Shown here piece by piece: positions 17,501-26,227 of a DNA stretch of 64,000 bases. The DNA is taken from positions 310,001 through 374,000 of the forward strand of contig NZ_JAHBOI010000001.1 in assembly GCF_018531425.1 (NCBI RefSeq), given 5' to 3'. Made by a program: the position numbers and the translations under genes. The notes below the pieces were generated by a model that worked only from the letters and a program-made list of their open reading frames with translations, made no database searches and had not been told where the DNA came from. Numbering within the stretch: position 1 is the first letter of the stretch; each line of letters starts with the position of its first letter. The DNA is from Paenarthrobacter sp. DKR-5. GTDB lineage: Bacteria; Actinomycetota; Actinomycetes; Actinomycetales; Micrococcaceae.

Positions 17501-18754
17501 ATGGCACGACACAATCTGGGCACCGTGGTCGGTTTCGAGTTCACCCGGACCGCCAAGAAGCGGCGCTTCTGGATCGCGACGCTGGCCATCCCCATGGTGC
17601 TGGCCGTGGTGTTCCTCCTGGTCTACACCAGCAACACCTCGACCCACAGCACGTCGGACGCGCAGAAGAACGCCCGCTTCACCTTCAGCTACACGGATGC
17701 CTCCGGCCTGATACCGCCTGGTCTGGCCGCACGGCTTGGCGGCCAGGTCGCACATGATCCCGCCGCCGCCGTCGCCGACGTCAAGGCGGGCCGCGCCGAC
17801 GCCTACTTCTCCTATCCCGCCGACCCGTCCACGGCTCCGGTCGAAGTGTTCGGAGTGGACAAGGGCATCTTCGAGAACGGCAAGTACGATGCCGTCGCGA
17901 AGCAGCTGCTGATCCTGGCCGCGCAGCAGAAGATCGGTTCTCCAGTCCTCACCGCCGCGGCGGGCGGCGACGTGCAGGTCCACGCGGAGACTTTCAAGAA
18001 CGGTCAGCTCTCCGGCGGCATCAACGCCGTCGTGCCGCCGCTGATCTTCCTGGTCATCTTCTACGTCAGCCTCATTCTTCTCTCCAACCAGATGCTCAAC
18101 AGCACCTTGGAAGAGAAAGAGAACAGGGTGACGGAGATGATCCTGACCACCCTGAACCCCACCACCCTGATCATCGGGAAGGTGATCGCCCTCTTCCTCG
18201 TCGGCATCGTGCAGATGGCTGTGTTCCTCAGCCCGGTCGCCGCGGGCTACCTGTTCTTCCGGGACAAGCTGTCTCTGCCTGATCTGGACCTGGCCCAGCT
18301 CGAGTTCCAGCCTTTTCCCATGCTCACCGGCGCGCTGCTGCTGCTGGGCGGCTTCACCGTCTTCACCGGAACGCTGGTGGCGATCGGCGCCGTCATGCCC
18401 ACGGCCAAGGAGGCCGGCACGGTCTTCGGCCCGCTGATGGCATTGATCTTTGTCCCGTTCTACACGGTGAGCCTGATCGTCTCCGACCCGCACGCGCCCA
18501 TCGTGCAGATCTTCACGTACTTCCCGCTCTCCGCCCCGGTTACGGCGCTGCTCCGCAACGGCTTCGGCACCCTCAGCCCGGCAGAGTCCATCGCCGTGAT
18601 CGTGGAGCTTTACCTCGTCGGGTTCCTGCTGCTGCGCCTGGCCGTCCATTTGTTCCGGTACGGCTCCATTGAATACTCCCGCAAGCTTTCCCTCCGGGAT
18701 GCCTTCCGCCGGCCAGCTCCGGGCCAGCCACGACCGGTGCGCCCGCAGGAGTAG
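17501..18754 (+). CDS. ABC-2 type transporter permease (NatB-like)
   Basis: A 417-residue permease with one N-terminal helix (about 21-42), a large extracytoplasmic domain (about 45-170) and five or six helices in the C-terminal half. SNQMLNSTLEEKENRVTEMI near 195 is the conserved cytoplasmic loop of ABC-2/NatB proteins. It functions with the preceding ATPase. The family exports sodium, drugs or peptides; nothing in the sequence narrows this. Confidence 0.87.
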   Translation: MARHNLGTVVGFEFTRTAKKRRFWIATLAIPMVLAVVFLLVYTSNTSTHSTSDAQKNARFTFSYTDASGLIPPGLAARLGGQVAHDPAAAVADVKAGRADAYFSYPADPSTAPVEVFGVDKGIFENGKYDAVAKQLLILAAQQKIGSPVLTAAAGGDVQVHAETFKNGQLSGGINAVVPPLIFLVIFYVSLILLSNQMLNSTLEEKENRVTEMILTTLNPTTLIIGKVIALFLVGIVQMAVFLSPVAAGYLFFRDKLSLPDLDLAQLEFQPFPMLTGALLLLGGFTVFTGTLVAIGAVMPTAKEAGTVFGPLMALIFVPFYTVSLIVSDPHAPIVQIFTYFPLSAPVTALLRNGFGTLSPAESIAVIVELYLVGFLLLRLAVHLFRYGSIEYSRKLSLRDAFRRPAPGQPRPVRPQE

Positions 18755-18765
18755 GCACTGACCGT

Positions 18766-19014
18766 CTATCCGATGCAGGAATAGTCATAGTCAAAGCTGG
18801 AGCGGTACTGCGCGATGCTGACCCTTCCGCCGGCAGTGAGCGTGCCGGCGGAGCAGAGCCGCTTGGCCGAGGTGAGGTTCGTGGCGCCCGCGAGCCAGCT
18901 GTCGACGGCGTACAGGTTGCTGGACGAGGGCACCGTGCCGGCTATCCGGGACCACTGGGAACCGGTGGAGTAGAGACCCGTCTGCGCTCCAATGCTGGTG
19001 AAGTAGTCGGTCAT
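18766..19014 (-). pseudogene. C-terminal remnant of a secreted GH25-like hydrolase
   Basis: The 82 codons starting MTDYFTSIGAQTGLYSTGSQ and ending DYDYSCIG look like the last third of a secreted glycoside-hydrolase-like protein (GH25-type barrel: strand GLYST, then LWIAG-like SWLAGA, final QY). No catalytic N-terminal part or signal peptide remains. The fragment abuts the 3' end of ccsB with 17 bp between, suggesting a deletion joined the two. Recognition is by memory of family sequences and should be searched. Confidence 0.5.
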
Positions 19015-19031
19015 GCCCGCCCGGTGAGCCC

Positions 19032-20096
19032 CTAGCTCGGCAGCCCCGCGTAGGAGTGCAGGCCGGAGAAGAAGACGTTGACAATCGTGAAGTTGAAGAC
19101 CACGCACAGGTAACCGACGATCGAGAGCCAGGCGGCGCGGGTGCCCGTCCAGCCTCGGGTGGCGCGGGCGTGCAGGTAGCCGGCGTAGACCACCCAGATG
19201 ACAAACGTCCAGACTTCCTTGGTGTCCCAGCCCCAGAACCGGCCCCAGGCCTTTTCGGCCCACAGCGCGCCGAACATCAGGGTGAAGGTCCAGGTGACGA
19301 AGCCGATGGTGTTGATGCGGTAGGCCAGGTTCTCCAGGCTCAGGGCGGAAGGCACCTGGCGCATGAACGGCATCCTGTCCGGCTTGCCGGCTGCGAGCGC
19401 GGTGGTGCGGCGCGACTGCAGCAGCTGCAGCACGGACATGGCGAAGGTCAGGGTGAAGAGCCCGGCGGAGAAGACCGCAACGGAGACGTGGATGACGAGC
19501 CAGTAGCTCTGCAGCGCGGGCACGAGGTGCCCCACCGGGGTCTGGAAGGCCGTCTCGGCGGCGATCAGCATGATCAGGGACAGGCCCACCACAAAGGTGC
19601 CTAGGAAACGCAGGTCCCGGCGGGTGAGCACCAGCAGGAAGACCACTGTCACAATGAGGCCGCCGGTGGTGCAGAACTCGTACATGTTGCCCCACGGCAC
19701 ACGGGCCGCGGCGATCCCGCGGGTGACGACGCCCACGCCATGGATCACGGCGGCCAGCACGGTCAGCGCGACGGCGACCCGGGCCACTACGCGGCGTTCG
19801 CCGCCGTAGCGCATGGAATCATCCGCGGTCAGGCCGCCTCCGCCGCTGCTCTTCGCGGCGGCCGGCCGCTCGGCGAGCCCCTCAGGCCCGCTGGAGCCGC
19901 CCATCCCGGCGGAAGCACCGGCACCGGCGAGCACCGGCACCCGGGCTGCGGCAGCGGACCGGGCCTCGACGGCTTTGGTCGTCTTGCTGCTCCGGGCCAA
20001 ATCGATGGTGAACGAGATGAACGCCACGGTATAGGCGACGCCGGCCAGCAGCATGAAGAGCTCACTGTACTGACCCAGGGTTTCGTTGATTCCCAT
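19032..20096 (-). CDS. ccsB: cytochrome c biogenesis protein CcsB (ResC)
   Basis: A 354-residue polytopic membrane protein of the CcmC/CcsA family, which with ResB exports haem and attaches it to apocytochrome c (System II). The WWD-type haem-handling domain appears as WGRFWGWDTKEVWTF near residues 276-290. His residues in HGVGVV, the VIHVSVAVFS segment and GLHSYAGL are candidate haem ligands. Its start overlaps the resB stop as TAATG. The first 110 residues include a long soluble insert. Confidence 0.92.
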   Translation of the reverse strand: MGINETLGQYSELFMLLAGVAYTVAFISFTIDLARSSKTTKAVEARSAAAARVPVLAGAGASAGMGGSSGPEGLAERPAAAKSSGGGGLTADDSMRYGGERRVVARVAVALTVLAAVIHGVGVVTRGIAAARVPWGNMYEFCTTGGLIVTVVFLLVLTRRDLRFLGTFVVGLSLIMLIAAETAFQTPVGHLVPALQSYWLVIHVSVAVFSAGLFTLTFAMSVLQLLQSRRTTALAAGKPDRMPFMRQVPSALSLENLAYRINTIGFVTWTFTLMFGALWAEKAWGRFWGWDTKEVWTFVIWVVYAGYLHARATRGWTGTRAAWLSIVGYLCVVFNFTIVNVFFSGLHSYAGLPS

Positions 20097-21823
20097 TACT
20101 GATCCTTCACTGATCCTTCGTCGGAGCCCGCGGGGACTTGCTGTCCGTCACGGTGTGCCGCAGGGTTCATTGTAGTTTCCGTGTCCTTGCCGGACAGCCA
20201 TTCCTTCTCGAGCAGGGCCCGGATGGCTGCTCCTTCGGCGGCGAGCCGGTGGTCCTCGCCGCGGGCCAGCAGTCCGTACTCGACCATGGTCCGGCCGTCC
20301 GGGTGCACCCCGGCCCGCACCCAGGCGCGCCGCCGGGCAATGAACAGGGAGGCCACCAGCCCGGCGACGGCGATCAAGGCGAACACCAGAGCGCCGGCCT
20401 GGCCGGGGTTGTAGTGCACGTCCAGCGCGACGTAGCGCTTGATGCCGTCGAAGCTGATGGAGCCCTTGCCCTGCGGCAGCGTGTAGCTCTTGCCCGGCGA
20501 GAGCACGATGCCCTTGGCGGGCAGGTCGCGGCCGTTGAGCTGGGTCAGGCCCTTGGTGTCGAGGGTGAAGACGTTCTTGGCCTGGCCCTTGTCCAGGCCA
20601 AGGTCGCCGTAGAACGAGTTCAGGTTCAGCTGCGGGTTCAGCGGGTCCGGGTCCGAGCCGAAGGCGACGCCCTTGCTGTCCATGATGGCTGTCGGCAGGA
20701 AGAAGCCGACGAAGCCCAGCTGCGAGGGCCTCGCGTCGGGGACCTTGATGGTGAGCAGCGACGTGTAGGCGCCGTCGGTCGGAACCGACACGACGGGTCC
20801 CTGCATCGCAATCTTGCCCTGCCCGTCGCGCACGGTGACCACCGGCGCGTAGCCGTTGCCGACCAGGTAGATGTTCGTCCCGCCCAGTGACACGGGGTCG
20901 TTGACCTTCAGCACCTGCTTTTGCTCAGCTGACGTCGGGGATGCCTTGGTGGTCAGTGCTGCGTTGAAGTCCAGCGGCTGGCCGTAGTGGCCAGGGGACT
21001 CGCGGTCGAACGTGACGGTGAACTTGTCCAGGCGCACCGAATACGGCTGGAGCTGGTCCGGGTTGAAGTTCGTGCCCGGGCTGAAGCTGTCGTAGTCCAC
21101 GAGCGTGTTGACGAAGGTCTCCCCCTCCACCAGCGTGCGCTGGCCGCTGTAGCCGAACAGGCCGCCGATGGCCACCGATACGAGCACCCCGATCAGGGAG
21201 GTGTGGAACACCAGGTTCCCGAGTTCCTTCACGAACCCGCGCTCAGCGCCGACCGAAGGCCGGTCGCCGTCGGCGTCGCGCAGCTCCACCCGGTAGCCGC
21301 GCCGCTTGAGGATCCGCGCCGCGTCACGCATCGCGTCACCGGCTGAAACCCCGCGGTCCGCAGGCACCACGAGCGTGCCGTATTCGGGCAGCCGCGAGAG
21401 CCTGGTGGGGGTGCGCGGCGGCTGGGAGCGCATCGCCTTGGCGTGCGCGATGGCCCGCGGCACCACGCAGCCGATCAGGGAGATGAACAGCAGGATGTAG
21501 ATCGCGGAGAACCAGACGGACGAGTACACGTCGAACATCTGCAGCTTGTCCAGCCACGGGCCGGTGACGGGGTTGTCCTTGAGGTACTGGGTGACCACCG
21601 ACGGATTCACCGGCCGCTGCGGGAACAGCGAACCGGGGACGGCTGCCACGGCCAGGAACAGCAGCAGGAACAGGGCCGTCCGCATGCTCGTCAGCTGCCG
21701 CCAGGCCCACCGCAGCATGCCCGCGAAGCCGAGGCTGGGCAGCACCGCCTCTTTGGCTGCCGGCCCCGTGGTTCCGGGTTCTTCGTCCTTGACCTTCGTC
21801 ATGTCACCGTCCGTTTTGGTCAT
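20096..21823 (-). CDS. resB: cytochrome c biogenesis protein ResB
   Basis: A 575-residue partner of CcsB with three N-terminal transmembrane segments (about 46-62, 100-122, 214-236), a large extracytoplasmic domain and a final helix near 490-510 followed by a cytoplasmic tail. The segment AVAAVPGSLFPQRPVNPSVV and the PPRTPTRLSRLPEYGTL region are characteristic. It sits between ccdA and ccsB with overlapping start and stop codons, so the operon is translationally coupled. Confidence 0.92.
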   Translation of the reverse strand: MTKTDGDMTKVKDEEPGTTGPAAKEAVLPSLGFAGMLRWAWRQLTSMRTALFLLLFLAVAAVPGSLFPQRPVNPSVVTQYLKDNPVTGPWLDKLQMFDVYSSVWFSAIYILLFISLIGCVVPRAIAHAKAMRSQPPRTPTRLSRLPEYGTLVVPADRGVSAGDAMRDAARILKRRGYRVELRDADGDRPSVGAERGFVKELGNLVFHTSLIGVLVSVAIGGLFGYSGQRTLVEGETFVNTLVDYDSFSPGTNFNPDQLQPYSVRLDKFTVTFDRESPGHYGQPLDFNAALTTKASPTSAEQKQVLKVNDPVSLGGTNIYLVGNGYAPVVTVRDGQGKIAMQGPVVSVPTDGAYTSLLTIKVPDARPSQLGFVGFFLPTAIMDSKGVAFGSDPDPLNPQLNLNSFYGDLGLDKGQAKNVFTLDTKGLTQLNGRDLPAKGIVLSPGKSYTLPQGKGSISFDGIKRYVALDVHYNPGQAGALVFALIAVAGLVASLFIARRRAWVRAGVHPDGRTMVEYGLLARGEDHRLAAEGAAIRALLEKEWLSGKDTETTMNPAAHRDGQQVPAGSDEGSVKDQ

Positions 21824-22572
21824 CAGACCGGAAGCCTTACTGTTCCGAGCCAGGATTGCAGTTCATTCACCCATGCCGTCCAGATCCCCGTTGCCATCAG
21901 CGCACCGACCACCACGAGCAGGCCGCCGCCGGAGAGCTGAAGCGCCCGGCGATGCCGCTTGAAGAAGGCCATTGCGCCCATCCCGCGGCGCACGCCGAGG
22001 GCAATCAGCAGGAACGGCAGGCCAAGGCCCAGGCAGTAGATGAAGGTCAGGAAGGCGCCCTTGACGGCGTTCGCATCCCCCGAGATGGCCAGCAGCTGCA
22101 CGGCGGAGAGTGTCGGGCCGATGCACGGCGCCCAGCCGAGGCCGAACGTCAGTCCCAGCAGCGGCGCCCCCCAGAGCCCGGCAGGGACCCGCGCGTGCAG
22201 CTTGACGTCGCGTTGGAACCAGCCCAGGCCGCCCATGAAGATCACGCCCATCACGATGACGACGACGCCCATCACCTGCGTCAGCCAGCCCGAGGACAAC
22301 CGCAGCCACGCCCCCAGCTGACCGAAGACGGCGCCGTAGGCCACGAACACGGCCGAGAAGCCGAACACGAACAGGCCGATCCCGGCGAACATGCGCCCGC
22401 GCTTCTGCTTCTGCAGGTCCACCCCGGTCAGACCTGTCACGTAGCCGAGGTAACCGGGCACGAGGGGGAGGACGCAGGGCGAGAGGAAGGAGACAAGGCC
22501 GGCGAGCAGCGCCACCGGCACCGCCAGCAGCAGCGAGCCGTTGAGGATCGTTTCGGCGAAGGGATTGCCCAC
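21823..22572 (-). CDS. ccdA: cytochrome c biogenesis protein CcdA (thiol-disulfide transporter)
   Basis: A 249-residue six-helix membrane protein that passes reducing equivalents from thioredoxin across the membrane to the TlpA/ResA-type protein and apocytochrome c. The two redox Cys are in FLSPCVLPLVPGY (about 31) and GWAPCIGPTLS (about 145). Its stop overlaps the resB start as TGATG, and its start touches the tlpA end. Confidence 0.93.
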   Translation of the reverse strand: MGNPFAETILNGSLLLAVPVALLAGLVSFLSPCVLPLVPGYLGYVTGLTGVDLQKQKRGRMFAGIGLFVFGFSAVFVAYGAVFGQLGAWLRLSSGWLTQVMGVVVIVMGVIFMGGLGWFQRDVKLHARVPAGLWGAPLLGLTFGLGWAPCIGPTLSAVQLLAISGDANAVKGAFLTFIYCLGLGLPFLLIALGVRRGMGAMAFFKRHRRALQLSGGGLLVVVGALMATGIWTAWVNELQSWLGTVRLPV

Positions 22573-23291
22573 TAGCGTCCGGCCACGGCGTCGGAGATGA
22601 GCGCCTTGAGGGTGCTCTTGTCCGCCACCCCCAGAATGCGGGCGGCCACACGGCCCTGCTTGTCCAGCACCAGGGTGGTGGGAACGGCGGCCGGGGGCAC
22701 GTAATCGGTCATGCCGAGCAGGACGGCGCCGTCCTTGTCGTTGAAGCTGGGGTAGGTCAGGCCGAAGCTGCGGTTGAAAGCCTCAGCCGTGGCCGCTTCG
22801 TCACGGACGTTCACGCCGTAGAACAGGACGGACTGCGCGGCGAATTCCTTGTGCAGTGCCTCCAGCGAAGGCGCCTCCAGCCGGCAGGGCGCGCAGCCTG
22901 CGTACCAGAAGTTCAACACCGAGACCTTGCCAGCCAGATCCGCCGCGGAGACCTTCTTACCGTCGAACAGGGTTCCGGAGAACTGCACCGGGGGCTTGCG
23001 TTCCGAGGGGGCGAACACGGACACGGAGCCGTCGCCGGCGATGTAGTTCTTGTTGTCGCCCGCCTTGGCTTGGGCCGCCAGCGGATCCTGGCCGGCGCAG
23101 CCGGTGAGGGCGGCGACAGCCAGGCTGGCCGCCACTGCCGCGAGGAGGCCGCGTCGGCCGAGCTTGCGGAGGCCGTGCTTGCTGTTCACCGTGATCTTCT
23201 TCGCTGTGCGCATCGGTTTGGGGTTCATCGATTTGGGGTTCATCGGTTCGGGGCTCATTGGTTCCGGGTCCATGGGTCGGGGGTCCGCCAT
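22572..23291 (-). CDS. thioredoxin-like lipoprotein, TlpA/ResA family
   Basis: About 239 residues if started at MADPRPMDPEP, which begins one base after the histidine-phosphatase stop. A signal peptide ends in the lipobox LTGC, so the protein is probably a lipoprotein. The thioredoxin fold carries the redox motif WYAGCAPCRLE and the cis-Pro in AAVPTTLVLD. It reduces apocytochrome c cysteines using electrons from CcdA. Before the signal peptide lie four tandem pentapeptides of the form MxPxx, each starting with ATG, so the true start is ambiguous; ATG at 23213 would give the most ordinary signal sequence. Confidence 0.88.
   Translation of the reverse strand: MADPRPMDPEPMSPEPMNPKSMNPKPMRTAKKITVNSKHGLRKLGRRGLLAAVAASLAVAALTGCAGQDPLAAQAKAGDNKNYIAGDGSVSVFAPSERKPPVQFSGTLFDGKKVSAADLAGKVSVLNFWYAGCAPCRLEAPSLEALHKEFAAQSVLFYGVNVRDEAATAEAFNRSFGLTYPSFNDKDGAVLLGMTDYVPPAAVPTTLVLDKQGRVAARILGVADKSTLKALISDAVAGR
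23214..23273 (-). repeat. four tandem 15-bp coding repeats, each with an ATG
   Basis: ATG codons fall at exactly 15-bp intervals (first bases 23273, 23258, 23243, 23228, then 23213). The units read MDPEP, MSPEP, MNPKS, MNPKP, lie in frame, and precede the signal peptide of the TlpA-like lipoprotein. Confidence 0.85.
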
Positions 23292-23292
23292 G

Positions 23293-23955
23293 TCAGGCGC
23301 CCGGCGTCGCGGAGGCGCCGGGCAGCAGCGCCGCTGCGGGTTCGCTGTAGTCCACCGACACGATGCGTTCATCCTCGAACACCAGCGACGTGACGGAGGT
23401 CAGGGTGCATTCGCGTTTGCGCGGGTCATGCCAAAGCGGCTTGCGCTCGGCAGCCCGGCGGGCCACCCAGATCGGCAGCTGGTGGCTGACGAGGATCGCT
23501 TCCGCACCCTCGCCGCCGGTGGCCAGGGCCTGGCGCCGTGCGTCCCGCGCTGCCTCCAGCACCCGTGCGGCCTGCGCCTTGTACGGCTCGCCCCAGGAGG
23601 GACGGAACGGGTTGACGAAATAGGGCCAGTGCGCGGGCCGCATCAGTTCTGCCCGGTTCACCCGCAGGCCCTCGAAGTGGTTTGCCGCCTCGATGATCCG
23701 CTCATCCGTCGCCACCTCAAGGCCCAGTGCTGCCGACGTCGGCGCCGCCGTTTCCTGCGCCCGGGTCAGCGGGGAAGAGGCCAGGTGCACGATGCGCGCC
23801 CCGGCAGCGGCGCGGTCGGCGAAGAAGCCGGCCGCGACGTCGGCCATCTCGCGGCCGAGATCGGAGAGGTGGAACTCCGGGAGCCGCCCATAGAGCACAC
23901 CGGCAGGGTTATATACCTCACCATGGCGCAACAAATGGACAGTGATCCGGGGCAT
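23293..23955 (-). CDS. histidine phosphatase family protein
   Basis: A 220-residue phosphoglycerate-mutase-like phosphatase. The catalytic LLRHGE motif is at residues 8-13, the second-core Arg in SSPLTRAQETA near 60, Glu in ERIIEAANHFEG near 84, and the second His in VSHQLPIW near 156. These hydrolyse small phosphorylated metabolites; the substrate is unknown. It is the first gene of the leftward cytochrome-maturation operon, the next start lying one base past its stop. Confidence 0.85.
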   Translation of the reverse strand: MPRITVHLLRHGEVYNPAGVLYGRLPEFHLSDLGREMADVAAGFFADRAAAGARIVHLASSPLTRAQETAAPTSAALGLEVATDERIIEAANHFEGLRVNRAELMRPAHWPYFVNPFRPSWGEPYKAQAARVLEAARDARRQALATGGEGAEAILVSHQLPIWVARRAAERKPLWHDPRKRECTLTSVTSLVFEDERIVSVDYSEPAAALLPGASATPGA

Positions 23956-24176
23956 GTCCTAAGTTTCGCAGAATTTCTACACAATGACGAACTGAAAGGA
24001 AGGCTGGGAACTTGCCGTGAAGATGCGTCTCGCGCGTGTCGGAGCCCCGGCCCGGAGCCCGCAGAAAGTTTTTTGGAAGGGGACGGAATAAAAGATACGT
24101 TTGCATGCTTCTACCTATCGACGGCGTTCTTCCGGATGCCGACAGCAGTCCGACAGCTCTCAACTTAGGAGTAGAA

Positions 24177-24725
24177 ATGACCATTCCTTCTGGCCTGACC
24201 ACCGGTACCTGGAACCTCGACAACGCCCACAGCGAGGTTGGCTTCAGCGTCCGCCACGCCGGCATCAGCAAGGTCCGCGGCAAGTTCAACGATGTCTCCG
24301 CCACCCTTGAGGTCGGCGACAGCCTGGCTTCTTCCAAGGTCAACGCCGCCGTCAAGACCGCCAGCTTCGACTCCGGCGACGCCAACCGCGACGGCCACGT
24401 CCGCGGCGAGGACTTCTTCGACGTCGAGAAGTACCCGGAAATGACCTTCACCTCCACCCACATCACCGCCAAGGGCGAGACCTACGATCTCACCGGCGAC
24501 CTGACCATCCGCGGCATCACCAAGCAGGTTGTCATCGAGACCGAATTCAACGGCGTTGCCGTCGATCCGTTCGGTGCCACCCGCGCGGGATTCTCCGGCG
24601 AGACCGTGATCAGCCGCAAGGACTTCGGCCTGACCTGGAACGCGGCCCTGGAAGCCGGCGGCGTGCTGGTCGGTGACAAGGTCACCATCTCCCTTGAGGT
24701 TGCCTTCGTCGCTCCGAGCGCCTAA
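24177..24725 (+). CDS. YceI family protein
   Basis: A 182-residue YceI-type lipocalin-like beta-barrel that binds polyisoprenoid lipids. Hallmarks are GTWNLDNAHSEVGFSVRHAG at residues 10-29, a DVEKYPEMTFTST segment and GDLTIRGITKQVV. There is no signal peptide, so it is probably cytoplasmic, as in other Actinobacteria. AGGAG lies six bases before the ATG. The 221-bp gap upstream (23956-24176) holds no gene. Confidence 0.88.
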   Translation: MTIPSGLTTGTWNLDNAHSEVGFSVRHAGISKVRGKFNDVSATLEVGDSLASSKVNAAVKTASFDSGDANRDGHVRGEDFFDVEKYPEMTFTSTHITAKGETYDLTGDLTIRGITKQVVIETEFNGVAVDPFGATRAGFSGETVISRKDFGLTWNAALEAGGVLVGDKVTISLEVAFVAPSA

Positions 24726-24737
24726 GCAGTCCGCAGC

Positions 24738-24792
24738 CGGTCCGGCAGCAGGCCCGCCCCGACACTGTCGGGCACCGGCCGCTGCCGGACCG
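24738..24792. terminator. nested hairpin after the YceI gene
   Basis: A perfect 12-bp outer stem (CGGTCCGGCAGC at 24738-24749 with 24781-24792) encloses an inner CCCGAC/GTCGGG hairpin (24758-24772). No long T-run follows, though a short ATTTAA does. Confidence 0.65.
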
Positions 24793-24846
24793 TCGCATTT
24801 AACGGCATGTAGTGCCTGTGCCCCGCTGCCAAGCGCGACGGCGGTC

Positions 24847-24852
24847 TACGCT
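24847..24852 (+). promoter_or_regulatory. -10 box of leaderless promoter (membrane protein gene)
   Basis: TACGCT ends seven bases before the ATG at 24860, with no ribosome site between. Confidence 0.5.
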
Positions 24853-24859
24853 GGCTCCC

Positions 24860-25450
24860 ATGAGCAACATTCCGGAACCAGCCCCGCAGCCGGGGCCCGA
24901 GGGCGGCTTCGAAGCGCCCACTCCCCCGCCTTCCTTCCGGCCCCCGGCCGCCGCCAGGCCCGAACCGGGACGGCCCGCGAACGGTTTCCGCTTCGGCAAG
25001 ACTGCCGGCGGCCGCCGGGGCGTCAACGACGTCATGCCCACCGGCATCACCGGAATGTTCCGCGCCTCCGCTCTTCCGACGGAACTGCGCATTTCCTACT
25101 ACATTTGGCTGCTCGGCGGCCTGCTCAGCGTCGTCGTCAGTGTCCTCTTCCTCGTCGGCACTCTGCTGGTCTCCACAGCCGTGGCCGAGGCCGGCCAGGG
25201 TGCCGCCTTGGCGCTGGCGTTTGGCAGCCTCGCCGCTTCCCTCGTGCTTGCGGCGGCGCAGATCCTCTTCGCCCTGCGGATGAAGGAAGGCTACGAGTGG
25301 GCCCGGATCGCGCTCACTGTCGTCGCCGCGCTCTCCCTCGTGGCCGCCGTCGTCTTCCAGAACTGGCTGAGCTTCCTGGTCTCAGCGGTGGCCACCGTGC
25401 TGATGTGGCTCCCGAATGCACAGGCCTGGTTCCGCCGCCCGTCTGTCTGA
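24860..25450 (+). CDS. Pro-rich N-terminus, four-helix membrane protein
   Basis: A 196-residue protein with a Pro/Gly-rich cytoplasmic N-terminus (about 1-55) followed by four predicted transmembrane helices (about 84-108, 114-135, 147-163, 166-182). The helix region resembles the next gene product in layout, including an EWARI step before the third helix (compare NWARI there). The two look like tandem paralogues. Function unknown. Confidence 0.7.
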   Translation: MSNIPEPAPQPGPEGGFEAPTPPPSFRPPAAARPEPGRPANGFRFGKTAGGRRGVNDVMPTGITGMFRASALPTELRISYYIWLLGGLLSVVVSVLFLVGTLLVSTAVAEAGQGAALALAFGSLAASLVLAAAQILFALRMKEGYEWARIALTVVAALSLVAAVVFQNWLSFLVSAVATVLMWLPNAQAWFRRPSV

Positions 25451-25564
25451 GGGCGCGCCTGCGGCTGCGGAAAACAGCCGCTGCCTTCCCGCCGCGCGCG
25501 GGCCTGCGCGATACGCTGTGCTTGACCTCAGGCAAGGCCCCGCAACAGAGACGAAGGACGAGCA

Positions 25565-26224
25565 ATGAGCACCCCTCCCGTTCCGCCGGAGAACGAGCCG
25601 CAGCCGCCGCAGTACGGACAGAACCCGCCCCAGTACGGCCAGCAGCAGCCCCCGGCCTATGGCCAGAACCCGCCGCAGTACGGCCAGCAGCAGCCTCCGG
25701 CCTACGGACAGGGACCGTCCCCCTACGGCCAGATTCCGCCATACGGCCAGCAGTACGGCGGCTACCAGGGCGCCCCGATGGGAACCGGCAAGCCGGTGGA
25801 ACGTCCGCGGGAGGTCAACATCGCCTTCTGGCTCATCGTCGCGGCCGGCGTCCTGAGCCTGATCGCCATTCCGTTCAACATCGCTGCGGCGCGCCAGCTA
25901 AGCCAGGGCCAGCTGACTACCAGCAACGGGCAGAGCATCAGCCCCGAGACCTTCAACTCGATGCTCACCGGCGTCGCCGTCGTCACGGCCATCATCATCG
26001 CCGCCCTGTATGCGCTGGTTGCCGTCTTCGTGCGCCGGGGAGCGAACTGGGCGCGGATCCTTGGAACCGTGTTCGCGGCCATCTCACTGCTGAGCCTCAT
26101 CGGTTCGACCCTGCCGACCGTACTGCAGGTGCTGCTTGGCGTTGCGGCCATCGTCCTGCTCTACTTGCGGCCCTCGAACGAGTTCTTTGCGGCCCGGAAG
26201 CGGGCCAAGCTGGGCCACTACTAG
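25565..26224 (+). CDS. PYGQ-repeat membrane protein
   Basis: A 219-residue protein with an N-terminal Pro/Gln/Tyr-rich tail (about 1-75, repeated PPQYGQ and PPAYGQ units) and four transmembrane helices (about 86-108, 135-158, 164-181, 186-202). Such low-complexity tails occur on actinobacterial membrane proteins and may recruit partners. The membrane part resembles the upstream gene. AAGGA lies before the ATG. Function unknown. Confidence 0.72.
   Translation: MSTPPVPPENEPQPPQYGQNPPQYGQQQPPAYGQNPPQYGQQQPPAYGQGPSPYGQIPPYGQQYGGYQGAPMGTGKPVERPREVNIAFWLIVAAGVLSLIAIPFNIAAARQLSQGQLTTSNGQSISPETFNSMLTGVAVVTAIIIAALYALVAVFVRRGANWARILGTVFAAISLLSLIGSTLPTVLQVLLGVAAIVLLYLRPSNEFFAARKRAKLGHY
25622..25711 (+). 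repeat. two 45-bp tandem coding repeats (NPPQYGQQQPPAYGQ)
   Basis: Codons 20-34 and 35-49 encode the same 15-residue unit, with a few synonymous differences between the DNA copies. Shorter PYGQ units follow. Confidence 0.85.
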
Positions 26225-26227
26225 CGG

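Noticed and set aside
23956-24176. A small gene upstream of the YceI gene (in-frame extension from 24036)
   Set aside because: The extension is not similar to the family, and a clear AGGAG site marks the ATG at 24177.
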